The notes: generated by a model from the letters alone, not told the origin. A stretch of 64,000 nt of DNA from an uncultured Clostridia bacterium (GCA_934454585.1 CAKSFP010000016.1:3845-67844); one strand, 5' to 3'. Positions 1-7,803 are shown, counted from the first letter of the stretch. Made by a program: numbers and translations.

Positions 1-219
1 ATAGCCGGCGACAACGAGACGGAAAAGGAAACCGGTGTGAACATATCTCAGGTGATCGCCGTGGTGACCGACTTCACGCGCAAGGACAGGGATGTATCCG
101 TAAATAACCCCGTCTACCGCACATACAGTCGCCTGTGGCTCGCCGTGTTTCCGGCTCGGCACATAATTCTGGCAGTCCTGCTGATTGTTAGGAGGGCTTT
201 TTCTCATGCAAAAAGATAA
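1..219 (+). CDS. C-terminal fragment, S24/S26 (signal-peptidase-like) family peptidase, tentative
   Basis: The reading frame is open from base 1 and stops at 217-219, so the 5' part lies outside the window. The 72 visible residues end with a segment of the type VVTDFTRKDRDVSV followed by YRTYSRLWLAVFPAR and a hydrophobic stretch (HIILAVLLIV). This resembles the tail of the small S26-like peptidases that accompany peptide-export or RiPP loci in Clostridia. No catalytic residue is visible, so the family is inferred from the tail and from the context. The gene overlaps the start of the downstream ABC exporter by 14 bases, so the two are probably translationally coupled and in one operon. Confidence 0.4.
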   Translation: MAGDNETEKETGVNISQVIAVVTDFTRKDRDVSVNNPVYRTYSRLWLAVFPARHIILAVLLIVRRAFSHAKR

Positions 220-1888
220 GGGGAACAACAAAATGCGTGAAAAGAGTGAAAAGCGTGAAAATCGTGAAAAAACGGTGCAGTGGATTTTTCGCAATGCAAA
301 AAAATCAGTCCCTGCAATAATTATACTCGCCGCTATCGGTGCGGCGATGTCGTATCTGTCCGTGCGCTTTGCCTTTGTGTCGCGCTCTGTTATGGACATA
401 GCCGTGGGCAGCGCGGACGGCAGCCTGGCACAGGCGGTAGCGCTGCTCTTTGTTCTCATTGCCCTGCAGATGGCGGCGCACATTGTCTACACCCTTGTTG
501 AGGTTCGCTCGCTGTGCACCCTTTCAAACAATATTCAAAGCTCCGTTTTCCGCACTGTGCTCGAGTCGGACTATCTCAGTCTGTCCGCCGTCCATTCGGG
601 AGAGACGGTCAATATGCTCTCAAGCGATGTTTCCGTGATTACATCGGGAGTTCTCGGCACAGTGCCGAAGATTTTTACCGTGATATCACAGTTGATTTTC
701 AGCCTGTGGGCGCTGTTTACGCTGGATTCTTACCTGGCACTGATATGCGTTGTTGCATTTCCGCTCGTCACCGTCGCCGCCAGGCTCTACGGCAGACGCA
801 TGAAAATGCTGCATAAACAGTGCCGTGCAAGTGACGGAAAGATTAAATCCTATATGCAGGAGATGATTCAAAATGTTCTTGCAGTAAAAGCCTTTGTGCG
901 AGAGGCAAGCTGCGCCGCACGCCTGGGCGGAATGCAGGCGGAAAACCGCCGTCTCAATGTGCGCCGCGGCATAATAAGCATTTTGTCCAATCTCATGTTC
1001 TTTTTCATAATGACCGTCGGCTACTATCTCGCTCTTGCCTGGTGTGCCTACAAGATATCGATCGGCATAATGACCGTGGGTACGCTTACTGCCGTGCTGC
1101 AGCTTGTGGGGCAGCTCCAGGAACCTTTCGGCGATTTTTCGTCGCTCATCCCGGGGTGGTATGCAACGCTCGCCTCGGCTGAGCGGCTGATTGCTCTCGA
1201 AGATACGACGCATGACCCGGCGGTGCGCACCGTGAGCGGGTTTGAGGGGATAGACGCCGAAAATGTCGGTTTTGCGTATGGCGGCGAGGAGATTTTGCAC
1301 TCCGCCTCGCTCAGTGTGAATAAGGGTGAGATAATAGGTATATCCGGAATATCCGGCATAGGCAAGAGCACATTTATGCAGCTTGTCATGGGTATTTTGC
1401 ACCCGGAGAGCGGCGAAATCAGCGTGCGCTGTGCCGAAGGGCGCATTGTATCTGACGGTTCGCTGCGCTCGCTCTTTGCATATGTGCCCCAGGGAAACAT
1501 GATCTTGTCGGGAACGGTGAGGGATAACATTGCGTTTTTTGCCGAAGATGTGCCGGACGAGATGATAATCAGCTCGGCAAAAGCAGCGTGTATTTTTGAT
1601 TATATATCGTCACTGCCGGACGGATTTGACACCATGCTCGGAGAGGGCGGCGCCGGACTGTCCGAAGGTCAGATTCAGCGCATAGCAGTGGCGCGTGCGC
1701 TGTGCACCGACCGCCCGGTGATACTGCTGGACGAGGCGACATCCGCCCTGGACGCAGAGACGGAGAAAGAACTGATAGCGAACATCAAAAAAATGAGCGG
1801 CAAAACCTGCATATTCATCACACACAAGACGGCAGCACTGGAGATTTGCGACAGGGTGATATCGATAAAAAACGGCTCGATTATATGA
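206..1888 (+). CDS. ABC exporter, fused permease and ATPase
   Basis: The protein has 560 residues. The first 310 form a hydrophobic ABC-exporter membrane domain, and the rest is a nucleotide-binding domain. Visible motifs are Walker A (GISGIGKST, about residue 380), the signature LSEGQIQR (about 485), Walker B (VILLDEATSALD) and the switch histidine in FITHK. There is no N-terminal C39 peptidase domain. The ATG at 206 is chosen because GGAGG at 191-195 lies 10 bases upstream; an in-frame TTG at 185 has no such site. The gene overlaps the preceding S26-like peptidase and precedes a small peptide gene, which suggests export of a processed peptide. The cargo is inferred. A drug or lipid exporter cannot be excluded. 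Confidence 0.85.
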   Translation: MQKDKGNNKMREKSEKRENREKTVQWIFRNAKKSVPAIIILAAIGAAMSYLSVRFAFVSRSVMDIAVGSADGSLAQAVALLFVLIALQMAAHIVYTLVEVRSLCTLSNNIQSSVFRTVLESDYLSLSAVHSGETVNMLSSDVSVITSGVLGTVPKIFTVISQLIFSLWALFTLDSYLALICVVAFPLVTVAARLYGRRMKMLHKQCRASDGKIKSYMQEMIQNVLAVKAFVREASCAARLGGMQAENRRLNVRRGIISILSNLMFFFIMTVGYYLALAWCAYKISIGIMTVGTLTAVLQLVGQLQEPFGDFSSLIPGWYATLASAERLIALEDTTHDPAVRTVSGFEGIDAENVGFAYGGEEILHSASLSVNKGEIIGISGISGIGKSTFMQLVMGILHPESGEISVRCAEGRIVSDGSLRSLFAYVPQGNMILSGTVRDNIAFFAEDVPDEMIISSAKAACIFDYISSLPDGFDTMLGEGGAGLSEGQIQRIAVARALCTDRPVILLDEATSALDAETEKELIANIKKMSGKTCIFITHKTAALEICDRVISIKNGSII

Positions 1889-2010
1889 AAGAATTCTTCG
1901 GGGAGAATACGGGGGAAAAATGTCATATGTTAAAATATACAATAGATTATCCCGTCAATTATGTGTTTTACACAAAATATTAAATTATCAAAAAAAGAGC
2001 GTAAAAATGC

Positions 2011-2039
2011 TTGACAAACTCTGCGCTGTCTGTTAGAAT
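2011..2039 (+). promoter_or_regulatory. sigma-A promoter of the secreted-protein/peptide unit
   Basis: A perfect TTGACA at 2011-2016 is separated by 17 bases from TAGAAT at 2034-2039. It lies 43 bases upstream of the next start codon, so the secreted protein and peptide genes can be transcribed independently of the exporter. Confidence 0.75.
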
Positions 2040-2081
2040 TTAGGTAACAATTAGATTTAAGAATAGGGAGATGTATGTCTA

Positions 2082-3062
2082 ATGAAAAATAATTTATTAA
2101 AGTCGGTTGCGGCGGCTGCAACTGCATCGGCATTATTGTTCTCGACTGTGACATCGTTTGCGGCGGCAACGGCAACGACGGTTACTACATACTCGGGTAG
2201 CACGGTTAGTGTAAGTTCGACGATTACCGGTGTTGCAGCGAATACAATGGTAACATACCTTGCAAGTGCTAATTCTGACGGAAGTGTTAGCAAGTCTGGT
2301 GATATTCTGTATATAGGTCAGAAGACATCTGATGGTAGTAACGCTATTACTTTTAATTATAACTTGCCTTCATCTGTTACTGCTACAGCAGGTAATGTGC
2401 TTGCCAAAGTTAAGTACGGCGCAAGCGATGAAACCACAGCAGGCTTACTTAATGCAGACGCATCAACGGAAGTTAAGTATGGTGCGTTGGCAATAACAAA
2501 AAACAATTGTACTATTAAGATTGGTGAAACTGTGCTTACAGATAATACAACAGCGACTGTTGGTAACGGTGGTAGTGTTACAGTTTCTTTTGAAGCTGAT
2601 ACAGGTTATGCAGTTAAAGAGGTATACTTGAACGGTGAGTTAAACGCAGATGCTGTACCCCAAGGAAAAATTGTAGTTAATTATGACGAAGATGGCATGG
2701 AACTCGTTGTTATTTGTGGTGCCGTTGATAAGGAAAATAGTAGCCCCGCTGTTGTACCGGTTATGAGCATTTCAGAAGAGGGCACGGATCAAGTTGGCTT
2801 GATTTGCCATAAAACAGGAACAGCAAAAAGTTTTGGTGTATATGCTACTTTGAGCAATGGTGCGGTATTTGAGATGGATGACTACAAAGGTTATTTCCCG
2901 GCAACTGTCGACGAGGATGGCTTCTATGCAGTGCAGATAGTTAATGACAGAACTGGATATTCTTTCCCGGAGGGTCTCTCACTTAAACCTGCATATGAAA
3001 CGGTAAATGACGGAGTTTATGTATACGCCGGTAATAATTCGTGGGAAAAACCCGCTAATTAA
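2082..3062 (+). CDS. secreted protein of unknown function next to a peptide gene
   Basis: The protein has 326 residues. Residues 1-28 are a signal peptide with a lysine near the start, a long Ala/Leu core and an Ala-x-Ala site before ATATT. The rest is rich in Thr, Ser, Val and Gly, as in secreted beta-sandwich proteins, and has almost no Cys. A segment around residues 140-200 (VSFEADTGYAVKEVYLNG) resembles bacterial Ig-like or InlB-B-like repeats. It has its own promoter (2011-2039) and GGGAG ahead of the ATG. It ends 42 bases before a 58-residue peptide gene and probably shares its transcript. Its codons are more AT-ending than those of the exporter upstream. I do not recognise a specific family. 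Confidence 0.75.
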   Translation: MKNNLLKSVAAAATASALLFSTVTSFAAATATTVTTYSGSTVSVSSTITGVAANTMVTYLASANSDGSVSKSGDILYIGQKTSDGSNAITFNYNLPSSVTATAGNVLAKVKYGASDETTAGLLNADASTEVKYGALAITKNNCTIKIGETVLTDNTTATVGNGGSVTVSFEADTGYAVKEVYLNGELNADAVPQGKIVVNYDEDGMELVVICGAVDKENSSPAVVPVMSISEEGTDQVGLICHKTGTAKSFGVYATLSNGAVFEMDDYKGYFPATVDEDGFYAVQIVNDRTGYSFPEGLSLKPAYETVNDGVYVYAGNNSWEKPAN

Positions 3063-3104
3063 AACTTAACAAACTTAGCATATAAATATTGGAGGGAAGA
3101 TATC

Positions 3105-3281
3105 ATGAGAAATTATACAAAGCCTTCGGCTGAGGTTGTTGAGCTTGCTGTAAAAGAACCTGTCAGCCTTGTTAAGCCTACAACTAAAACGGATCGTACA
3201 TTTGGTTTTGGTTCAAAACAACGCAAAATCACATTGACAAGTTTTGCAACTCAGGATGCGTCAATTATCACAAATGGCTAA
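3105..3281 (+). CDS. 58-residue peptide, possible RiPP precursor
   Basis: The start ATG follows GGAGGG at 3091-3096 with normal spacing, and a strong terminator follows the stop, so this is a complete expressed small gene. The peptide begins MRNYTKPSAEVVEL; Y4-x-x-P7 matches the YxxP element that lasso-type leader peptides present to their RRE partner. The second half is polar, with aromatic-Gly pairs (FGFG) followed by basic residues and a Thr/Ser-rich tail ending in NG. There are no cysteines, so it is not a lanthipeptide or sactipeptide. The export genes upstream support a peptide product, but no maturation enzyme is in the window. Core boundaries and modification are unknown. Confidence 0.55.
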   Translation: MRNYTKPSAEVVELAVKEPVSLVKPTTKTDRTFGFGSKQRKITLTSFATQDASIITNG

Positions 3282-3302
3282 TACAACCGAATAAAATCTC
3301 AA

Positions 3303-3332
3303 ACGGTGCAGAAAAATTCTGCACCGTTTTTT
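3303..3332 (+). terminator. Rho-independent terminator after the peptide gene
   Basis: An 11-bp perfect stem (3303-3313 with 3317-3327) with an AAA loop is followed by a run of T. It ends the secreted-protein/peptide transcript. Confidence 0.9.
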
Positions 3333-3394
3333 GTGTTTGTCGCTGCAAAAGGTTTATCCCTGAGGGCGATGCATTACACTCAAATAAACACTTA

Positions 3395-3535
3395 ACAAAA
3401 AGGCTCCCCTTGAGAGAAATGCCTCCCCTTGCCCCTAAAGGGAGGTGCCGCCCAATCAATATTATTTTTTGAAAAATAATATTGATTGAATAAGGCGGCG
3501 GTTTTCCCAATCGGTCGTAGGGGCAAGGTTCTGAT
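3395..3535. repeat. REP-like hairpin repeat with an AT-rich palindrome
   Basis: This block carries the CTCCCCTT / AAAGGGAGG motif seen at several other sites in the window (17.6, 19.0, 43.4, 49.4 and 54.5 kb). It is followed by a long palindrome in which ATCAATATTATTTTT is mirrored around a short loop and bordered by CCGCC / GGCGG. No coding potential is apparent. It opens a region of about 2.5 kb that has no conventional protein gene. Confidence 0.7.
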
Positions 3536-3537
3536 CT

Positions 3538-3615
3538 GCCCGATTTTAGGCAATTCCCCCAAATGACCGTAGGGGCGCCCGATTTTAGGCAATTCCCCCA
3601 AATGACCGTAGGGGC
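3538..3615. repeat. 39-bp tandem repeat, two copies
   Basis: A 39-base unit beginning GCCCGATTTTAGG and ending GTAGGGGC occurs twice head to tail at 3538-3576 and 3577-3615. The second copy runs into the 574-bp duplication. Confidence 0.75.
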
Positions 3616-4179
3616 AGGGCTCTGCTCTGCCCGTGTTTTGCCAATTCCGCAATTCCACAAATAGGGACCCCACCCCTACGGATTATTTCCGATAGTGCGT
3701 TTCAGAGGCGAAAGACCTGTAGTAATGTATAATATGTGTTTGATGTGATTTTGTGGTTGTCTGCGGAACGACACATGGGTCGTTCCCTACGAAAACCACA
3801 AAAACGCAGCAGAGAGAAATATTGCGATAAATCGACAACAACCGCAAATTAACACTCGGTTGCAATTCTTCGTCTGTCGGTAGGGAACGACCTATGTGTC
3901 GTTCCGCAAAGAAAATCATTTTATTATTTTCGGTCAAAAATAATTTTGAGGATACCGTACCGCAAAATCTACGCAACCCTTGCCTTTAATATGTTTCCCT
4001 CTCGCGCCGAACCTGCATCAAGCCGGTAGGGGTCGATGACCTCATCGACCCGAGCAACCTGACACAAAGATGAATCAACCACTTTTGCGCAATATCTCCA
4101 AAAACAAAAAAATCACCATTGACAAATCGCCGATGATGATGTATACTAAAAATACAAAAAGGCAAGACCTCAAACGGTT
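3606..4179. repeat. 574-bp direct repeat, copy 1
   Basis: The sequence reappears at 4731-5304 with an offset of 1125 bases; I found no difference in reading it. It contains several short hairpins, such as AACGAC...GTCGTT and GTCGATGA...TCATCGAC. At its right end is the antisense promoter of toxin-antitoxin locus A. A 97-residue reading frame on the minus strand inside it has no gene-like properties. Confidence 0.9.
4119..4147 (+). promoter_or_regulatory. promoter of antisense RNA, locus A
   Basis: TTGACA at 4119-4124 and TATACT at 4142-4147 are separated by 17 bases. The promoter faces the 3' end of the small hydrophobic peptide gene on the opposite strand. The same promoter stands at loci B and C. 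Confidence 0.75.
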
Positions 4180-4240
4180 ACGCCACCAGAGATATTTTCT
4201 AGATAGCCCTGACTTGGACGGTGGGGGCTATCTTACTTTT
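4154..4240 (+). ncRNA. putative antisense (antitoxin) RNA, locus A
   Basis: This is the predicted transcript from the promoter at 4119-4147. It starts with the shared block GGCAAGACCTCAAACGG (4161-4177) and runs into a hairpin with a 9-bp stem (4201-4209 with 4225-4233), which overlaps the stop codon of the toxin-like gene on the minus strand. The ends are inferred, not seen. Confidence 0.55.
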
Positions 4241-4299
4241 ACAGCAAGTGTCATCAAAAACACAATAACCAAAACAATAATTCTCGTTATGTATTTCAT
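4228..4299 (-). CDS. type I toxin-like hydrophobic peptide, locus A
   Basis: The peptide has 23 residues: a Met-Lys-Tyr-Ile-Thr-Arg head, a stretch of about 13 mostly Ile/Val/Leu residues that could span a membrane, and a basic Lys-Val-Arg tail. GGAGGTG lies upstream of the ATG. The gene sits in a long structured leader that starts from a promoter at 4414-4442. The leader opens with a TTGTCGAT...TCGACAA stem-loop, as at loci B and C. This architecture fits a type I toxin gene that kills or stalls cells by membrane insertion, with its expression held down by the convergent antisense RNA. The toxin role is inferred; no named family was matched. Confidence 0.55.
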   Translation of the reverse strand: MKYITRIIVLVIVFLMTLAVKVR

Positions 4300-4413
4300 C
4301 GCAACAACCACCTCCAATCCCGACTAATAGTAAGGATATTCGCGAAGGTGGCATAACCGCCCAGCTTTTACACTGTTTTCAGTCTTACCTTGTCGAAAAT
4401 TATCGACAACCAT

Positions 4414-4442
4414 ATTATACAACAATTTTTCTCAAAAATCAA
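4414..4442 (-). promoter_or_regulatory. promoter of toxin-like mRNA, locus A
   Basis: Read on the minus strand, TTGATT (4437-4442) and TATAAT (4414-4419) are separated by 17 bases. Transcription would begin just before the conserved 5' stem-loop. Confidence 0.75.
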
Positions 4443-4730
4443 GAAATGTTTGTCATATTTTTTCGGGTTGATGTGGGCATCGATCCGCAGTGCATAAGCG
4501 AAAAACTTATGGTAATGTATAATATGTGTTTGATGTGATTTTGTGGTTGCCGGCGGAACGACACATAGGTCGTTCCATATGGATAAGTGTTAATTCGTGC
4601 GAGTTTTTAATTTGCTCGGGCGACCACACAGGGTCGCCCCTACGCACACCCACAAAATAATATCCATTTATGAATGACCATAAATTCGGTCAATTCCGTT
4701 ATTTTCATTTTTTGCGGTTTTCCCAATCGG

Positions 4731-5304
4731 CCGTAGGGGCAGGGCTCTGCTCTGCCCGTGTTTTGCCAATTCCGCAATTCCACAAATAGGGACCCCACCC
4801 CTACGGATTATTTCCGATAGTGCGTTTCAGAGGCGAAAGACCTGTAGTAATGTATAATATGTGTTTGATGTGATTTTGTGGTTGTCTGCGGAACGACACA
4901 TGGGTCGTTCCCTACGAAAACCACAAAAACGCAGCAGAGAGAAATATTGCGATAAATCGACAACAACCGCAAATTAACACTCGGTTGCAATTCTTCGTCT
5001 GTCGGTAGGGAACGACCTATGTGTCGTTCCGCAAAGAAAATCATTTTATTATTTTCGGTCAAAAATAATTTTGAGGATACCGTACCGCAAAATCTACGCA
5101 ACCCTTGCCTTTAATATGTTTCCCTCTCGCGCCGAACCTGCATCAAGCCGGTAGGGGTCGATGACCTCATCGACCCGAGCAACCTGACACAAAGATGAAT
5201 CAACCACTTTTGCGCAATATCTCCAAAAACAAAAAAATCACCATTGACAAATCGCCGATGATGATGTATACTAAAAATACAAAAAGGCAAGACCTCAAAC
5301 GGTT
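4731..5304. repeat. 574-bp direct repeat, copy 2
   Basis: This is the second copy of 3606-4179. Its right end supplies the antisense promoter and first 25 or so transcribed bases of locus B. A third, diverged and partial relative lies at about 5750-5835, just before atpC. Confidence 0.9.
5244..5272 (+). promoter_or_regulatory. promoter of antisense RNA, locus B
   Basis: TTGACA (5244-5249), 17 bases, TATACT (5267-5272). It lies inside the second copy of the 574-bp repeat and is identical to the locus A promoter. Confidence 0.75.
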
Positions 5305-5368
5305 TGAGCCTCAGCGTTTTTGATTTTTCACAATAACCGCCGGGACAGGGCGGTTATTGTGCGTTTAC
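5279..5368 (+). ncRNA. putative antisense (antitoxin) RNA, locus B
   Basis: The predicted transcript begins with the shared GGCAAGACCTCAAACGG block (5286-5302). It ends at a perfect 13-bp hairpin (5329-5341 with 5349-5361) that overlaps the 3' end of the hydrophobic reading frame on the minus strand. Ends are inferred. Confidence 0.5.
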
Positions 5369-5439
5369 TGCGCCTTTATAGTGCAGACTATAATGGTCGC
5401 AATAATTGTGAGAATGGCTACTGCCAATCTTTTGCGCAT
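5365..5439 (-). CDS. type I toxin-like hydrophobic peptide, locus B (possibly frameshifted)
   Basis: This frame encodes 24 residues with a Met-Arg-Lys-Arg head, a hydrophobic core of about 16 residues rich in Ala, Ile, Val and Thr, and an Ile-Lys-Ala-Gln tail, close in size and layout to locus A. Its ATG has no obvious ribosome binding site. A good GGAGAGG site instead serves an ATG at 5470 in another frame, which gives a polar His-rich 38-residue peptide ending at 5354. The hydrophobic frame stays open upstream past that site without a start codon. So either the toxin is translated by coupling, or one base change has shifted the original start out of frame. Confidence 0.4.
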   Translation of the reverse strand: MRKRLAVAILTIIATIIVCTIKAQ

Positions 5440-5681
5440 AATCGCAATGCTTATGTTTTGTATGTACCATAAGCACCCTCTCCTTTCATAGACTCGGATA
5501 TATGTCTATATCCGGCGTATAAAATTCGAGGCAATGTGATGTGCAATCCGAAAAAGATTTCCGAATGTGCCGCCACTTGAGTGTCGGCGCGCAAGTCAAA
5601 ATGTTTGTGCGCGGCACTCTCAAACCGCCGGTGATATCACCGTTAAGAGATCTTACCCTGTCGAAAAATATCGACAAGTAC

Positions 5682-5710
5682 ATTATATGATATATTTCCA
5701 TAAAAATCAA
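5682..5710 (-). promoter_or_regulatory. promoter of toxin-like mRNA, locus B
   Basis: On the minus strand, TTGATT (5705-5710) and TATAAT (5682-5687) are separated by 17 bases. The same TTGTCGAT...TCGACA stem-loop as at loci A and C follows it. The leader to the peptide is longer here, about 240 bases. Confidence 0.75.
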
Positions 5711-5885
5711 GATAAAATTTCAATATTTGCAAACTGCCACTTCAACCGGTAGGGGCGATGACCCCATCGCCCCGAGCAAATTAACGCAAAGATGAATCAG
5801 CCGCTTTTGCGCAATATCTCCAAAAGCAAAAAAATCGCGGATATGTTTTATGTTCAAAACATATCCGCGTCGGTTTACATAACAA

Positions 5886-6287
5886 TTATTTTTTTGTTGC
5901 GCGCAGCCTTGCAACCGCTCTGCCGAGTGCAGCGCGCGAATGATAATATTCCGCCTTGCTCTGCTTGCGGCGCAGCTGTTCCTCCGCCCTCTGCTTTGCC
6001 TCGCGTGCACGGCGCACATCTATCTCCTCGGGGCGCTCTATGGTATGGGCAAGCATAACCACCGTGTTGTCGATCATCTCAACAAAACCGCCGGTCACAA
6101 CCGCCTCCACCTTTTCGCCGTCCTCTTTTTCAAGGCGGACAGTACCCTCAGCAAGAGCGCACGCCATGTTGGAGTGGTTCGCCAGGATGCCCATCTCTCC
6201 GTCATATGCCGGCACAGTGAGTGACACGCATCTGCCGTCAAAGAATTTTCTGTTGCCGGCTATGAGTTTCAGTCTGAAAGTGTTCAT
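5886..6287 (-). CDS. atpC: ATP synthase F1 subunit epsilon
   Basis: The 133-residue protein is the epsilon subunit of the central stalk; it couples c-ring rotation to the F1 catalytic sites and restrains ATP hydrolysis. The N-terminal beta-barrel is visible as FDGRCVSLTVPAYDGEMGILANH, with the PAYDGEMGIL signature, and the C-terminal half has the Arg/Glu-rich helical hairpin ending RAVARLRATKK. GGGGTG precedes the ATG. The start lies 12 bases after the atpD stop. It is the last gene of the atp operon, and the predicted toxin locus B transcripts lie just downstream. Confidence 0.95.
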   Translation of the reverse strand: MNTFRLKLIAGNRKFFDGRCVSLTVPAYDGEMGILANHSNMACALAEGTVRLEKEDGEKVEAVVTGGFVEMIDNTVVMLAHTIERPEEIDVRRAREAKQRAEEQLRRKQSKAEYYHSRAALGRAVARLRATKK

Positions 6288-6299
6288 AAGTTCACCCCA

Positions 6300-7685
6300 T
6301 TACAGAGTTTTTGCCTTTTCAGCAACATCGTCTATCGTGCCGACATTGAAGAAAGCTGCCTCGGGATAATCATCCGCATCACCGCCGATTATCGCCTCAA
6401 AGCCTTTCACAGTCTCTGTGATCGGAACATATTTTCCTGAAATTCCTGTGAAATTTTCCGCTACATGGAACGGCTGCGAGAGGAATTTTTGAATCTTTCG
6501 CGCACGGTAAACCGTCTGTTTATCACTGTCTGACAATTCATCCATACCGAGAATGGCTATGATGTCTTGCAGTTCCTTGTACTTCTGCAGATACTCCTGG
6601 ACCTTGCGCGCCACCTTATAGTGACGGTCACCAACGACATCTATCTCCAGAATACGCGATCCGGATTCAAGCGGATCGACAGCGGGGTAGATGCCCTGTT
6701 CAACAATCTTACGCGATAGCACCGTCGTCGCGTCAAGGTGAGCGAATGTAGTCGCCGGGGCAGGATCGGTCAGGTCATCGGCAGGCACATAAACAGCCTG
6801 AACACTGGTGACAGAACCGTTCTTTGTGGACGCTATGCGCTCCTGAAGGGCGCCAAGCTCCGTGGCAAGGGTAGGCTGATAGCCAACTGCGGACGGCATT
6901 CTGCCCAGCAGTGCCGACACTTCGGATCCCGCCTGGACAAAACGGAATATGTTGTCTATAAACAAGAGCACATCTCTGTGGTCATGATCTCTGAAATACT
7001 CCGCCATAGTAAGTCCCGTCTCCGCGACACGCATACGCGAGCCGGGCGGCTCGTTCATCTGTCCGAACACAAGTGTGGTTTTATCTATAACTCCCGATTC
7101 TTTCATCTCTGTCCACAAGTCGTTACCCTCTCGTGAACGCTCTCCTACTCCGGTGAATATGGAATATCCGCCATGTTCTGTCGCAATGTTATTGATAAGC
7201 TCCTGAATAAGCACCGTCTTACCGACTCCGGCACCGCCGAAAAGACCAACTTTGCCGCCCTTTGCATAAGGTGCAAGCAGATCAATAACTTTTATGCCCG
7301 TCTCAAGTATCTCTACAGCCGGACTTTGCTCCTCCAGGGTGGGGGCATTGCGGTGAATCTCCCACTTTTCTTCGTTTTCGAGACTTTCGCCGCCGTCTAT
7401 GGTCTCTCCGAGCACATTAAAAAGTCTGCCGAGTGTTGCCTTTCCGACAGGCACTTTTATGCCGCTGCCGGTGGCGGTGACTTCCATGCCGCGGCTAAGT
7501 CCCTCGGTCGCTGCAAGCATGATGCAGCGCACGGTGTCGCCGCCGATATGCTCGGCAACTTCCATAACACATTCTCTGTCGCCGAGAGTAACTTTGAGTG
7601 CCTCACGCATTTTCGGGAGTGTGCCGCCGTCAAACTCGACATCCACGACAGGTCCCGAGACCTGTACGATTTTTCCTTTATTCAT
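6300..7685 (-). CDS. atpD: ATP synthase F1 subunit beta (catalytic)
   Basis: The protein has 461 residues, normal for the family, and forms the catalytic F1 sites for ATP synthesis. The P-loop GGAGVGKT is near residue 150, followed by GVGERSREGNDL with the catalytic Glu. The Walker B segment LLFIDNIFRFVQAGSEVS and the ALLGRMPSAVGYQPTL block follow. AAGGAGG stands before the ATG. A gap of 118 bases from atpG contains short GTGAAAAGTGAA-type inverted repeats, unlike the tight spacing elsewhere in the operon. Confidence 0.97.
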   Translation of the reverse strand: MNKGKIVQVSGPVVDVEFDGGTLPKMREALKVTLGDRECVMEVAEHIGGDTVRCIMLAATEGLSRGMEVTATGSGIKVPVGKATLGRLFNVLGETIDGGESLENEEKWEIHRNAPTLEEQSPAVEILETGIKVIDLLAPYAKGGKVGLFGGAGVGKTVLIQELINNIATEHGGYSIFTGVGERSREGNDLWTEMKESGVIDKTTLVFGQMNEPPGSRMRVAETGLTMAEYFRDHDHRDVLLFIDNIFRFVQAGSEVSALLGRMPSAVGYQPTLATELGALQERIASTKNGSVTSVQAVYVPADDLTDPAPATTFAHLDATTVLSRKIVEQGIYPAVDPLESGSRILEIDVVGDRHYKVARKVQEYLQKYKELQDIIAILGMDELSDSDKQTVYRARKIQKFLSQPFHVAENFTGISGKYVPITETVKGFEAIIGGDADDYPEAAFFNVGTIDDVAEKAKTL

Positions 7686-7689
7686 AATG

Positions 7690-7803
7690 CACGCCTCCTT
7701 TTATTAAGTAATAGTGAAAAGTGAACAGTGAATAAGTGATGTTGAAAATCGCTGCGGCGATTTTCTTCAATCAATTTTATTTATTCATTTTTCACTTTAA
7801 GTT
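7690..7803. repeat. short inverted repeats between atpG and atpD
   Basis: The spacer carries AGTGAAAAGTGAA near 7710 and the mirrored TTTTTCACTTTAA near 7790, with an inner GAAAATCGC...GCGATTTTC stem. It is a small palindromic repeat within the operon; a processing or attenuation role is possible but not shown. Confidence 0.5.

Noticed and set aside
686..1402. Long minus-strand open frames under the ABC exporter.
   Set aside because: They are opposite-strand shadows of a clearly coding frame with all ABC motifs. The same applies under polC, oadA, the lyase gene and others.
3538..3615. CRISPR array, prompted by the tandem 39-base repeats.
   Set aside because: There are only two units directly abutting, without spacers, and no cas gene is present. 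The other repeats are palindromes and not regularly spaced.
3683..3976. A 97-residue minus-strand reading frame, identical to one at 4808-5101.
   Set aside because: It lies wholly within hairpin repeats of the 574-bp duplication, has no ribosome binding site and no protein-like composition. The identity reflects DNA duplication.
5354..5470. His-rich 38-residue peptide as the product of locus B.
   Set aside because: It has a good ribosome binding site but no resemblance to loci A or C, and it overlaps a hydrophobic frame that does resemble them. It is kept only as part of the frameshift observation.
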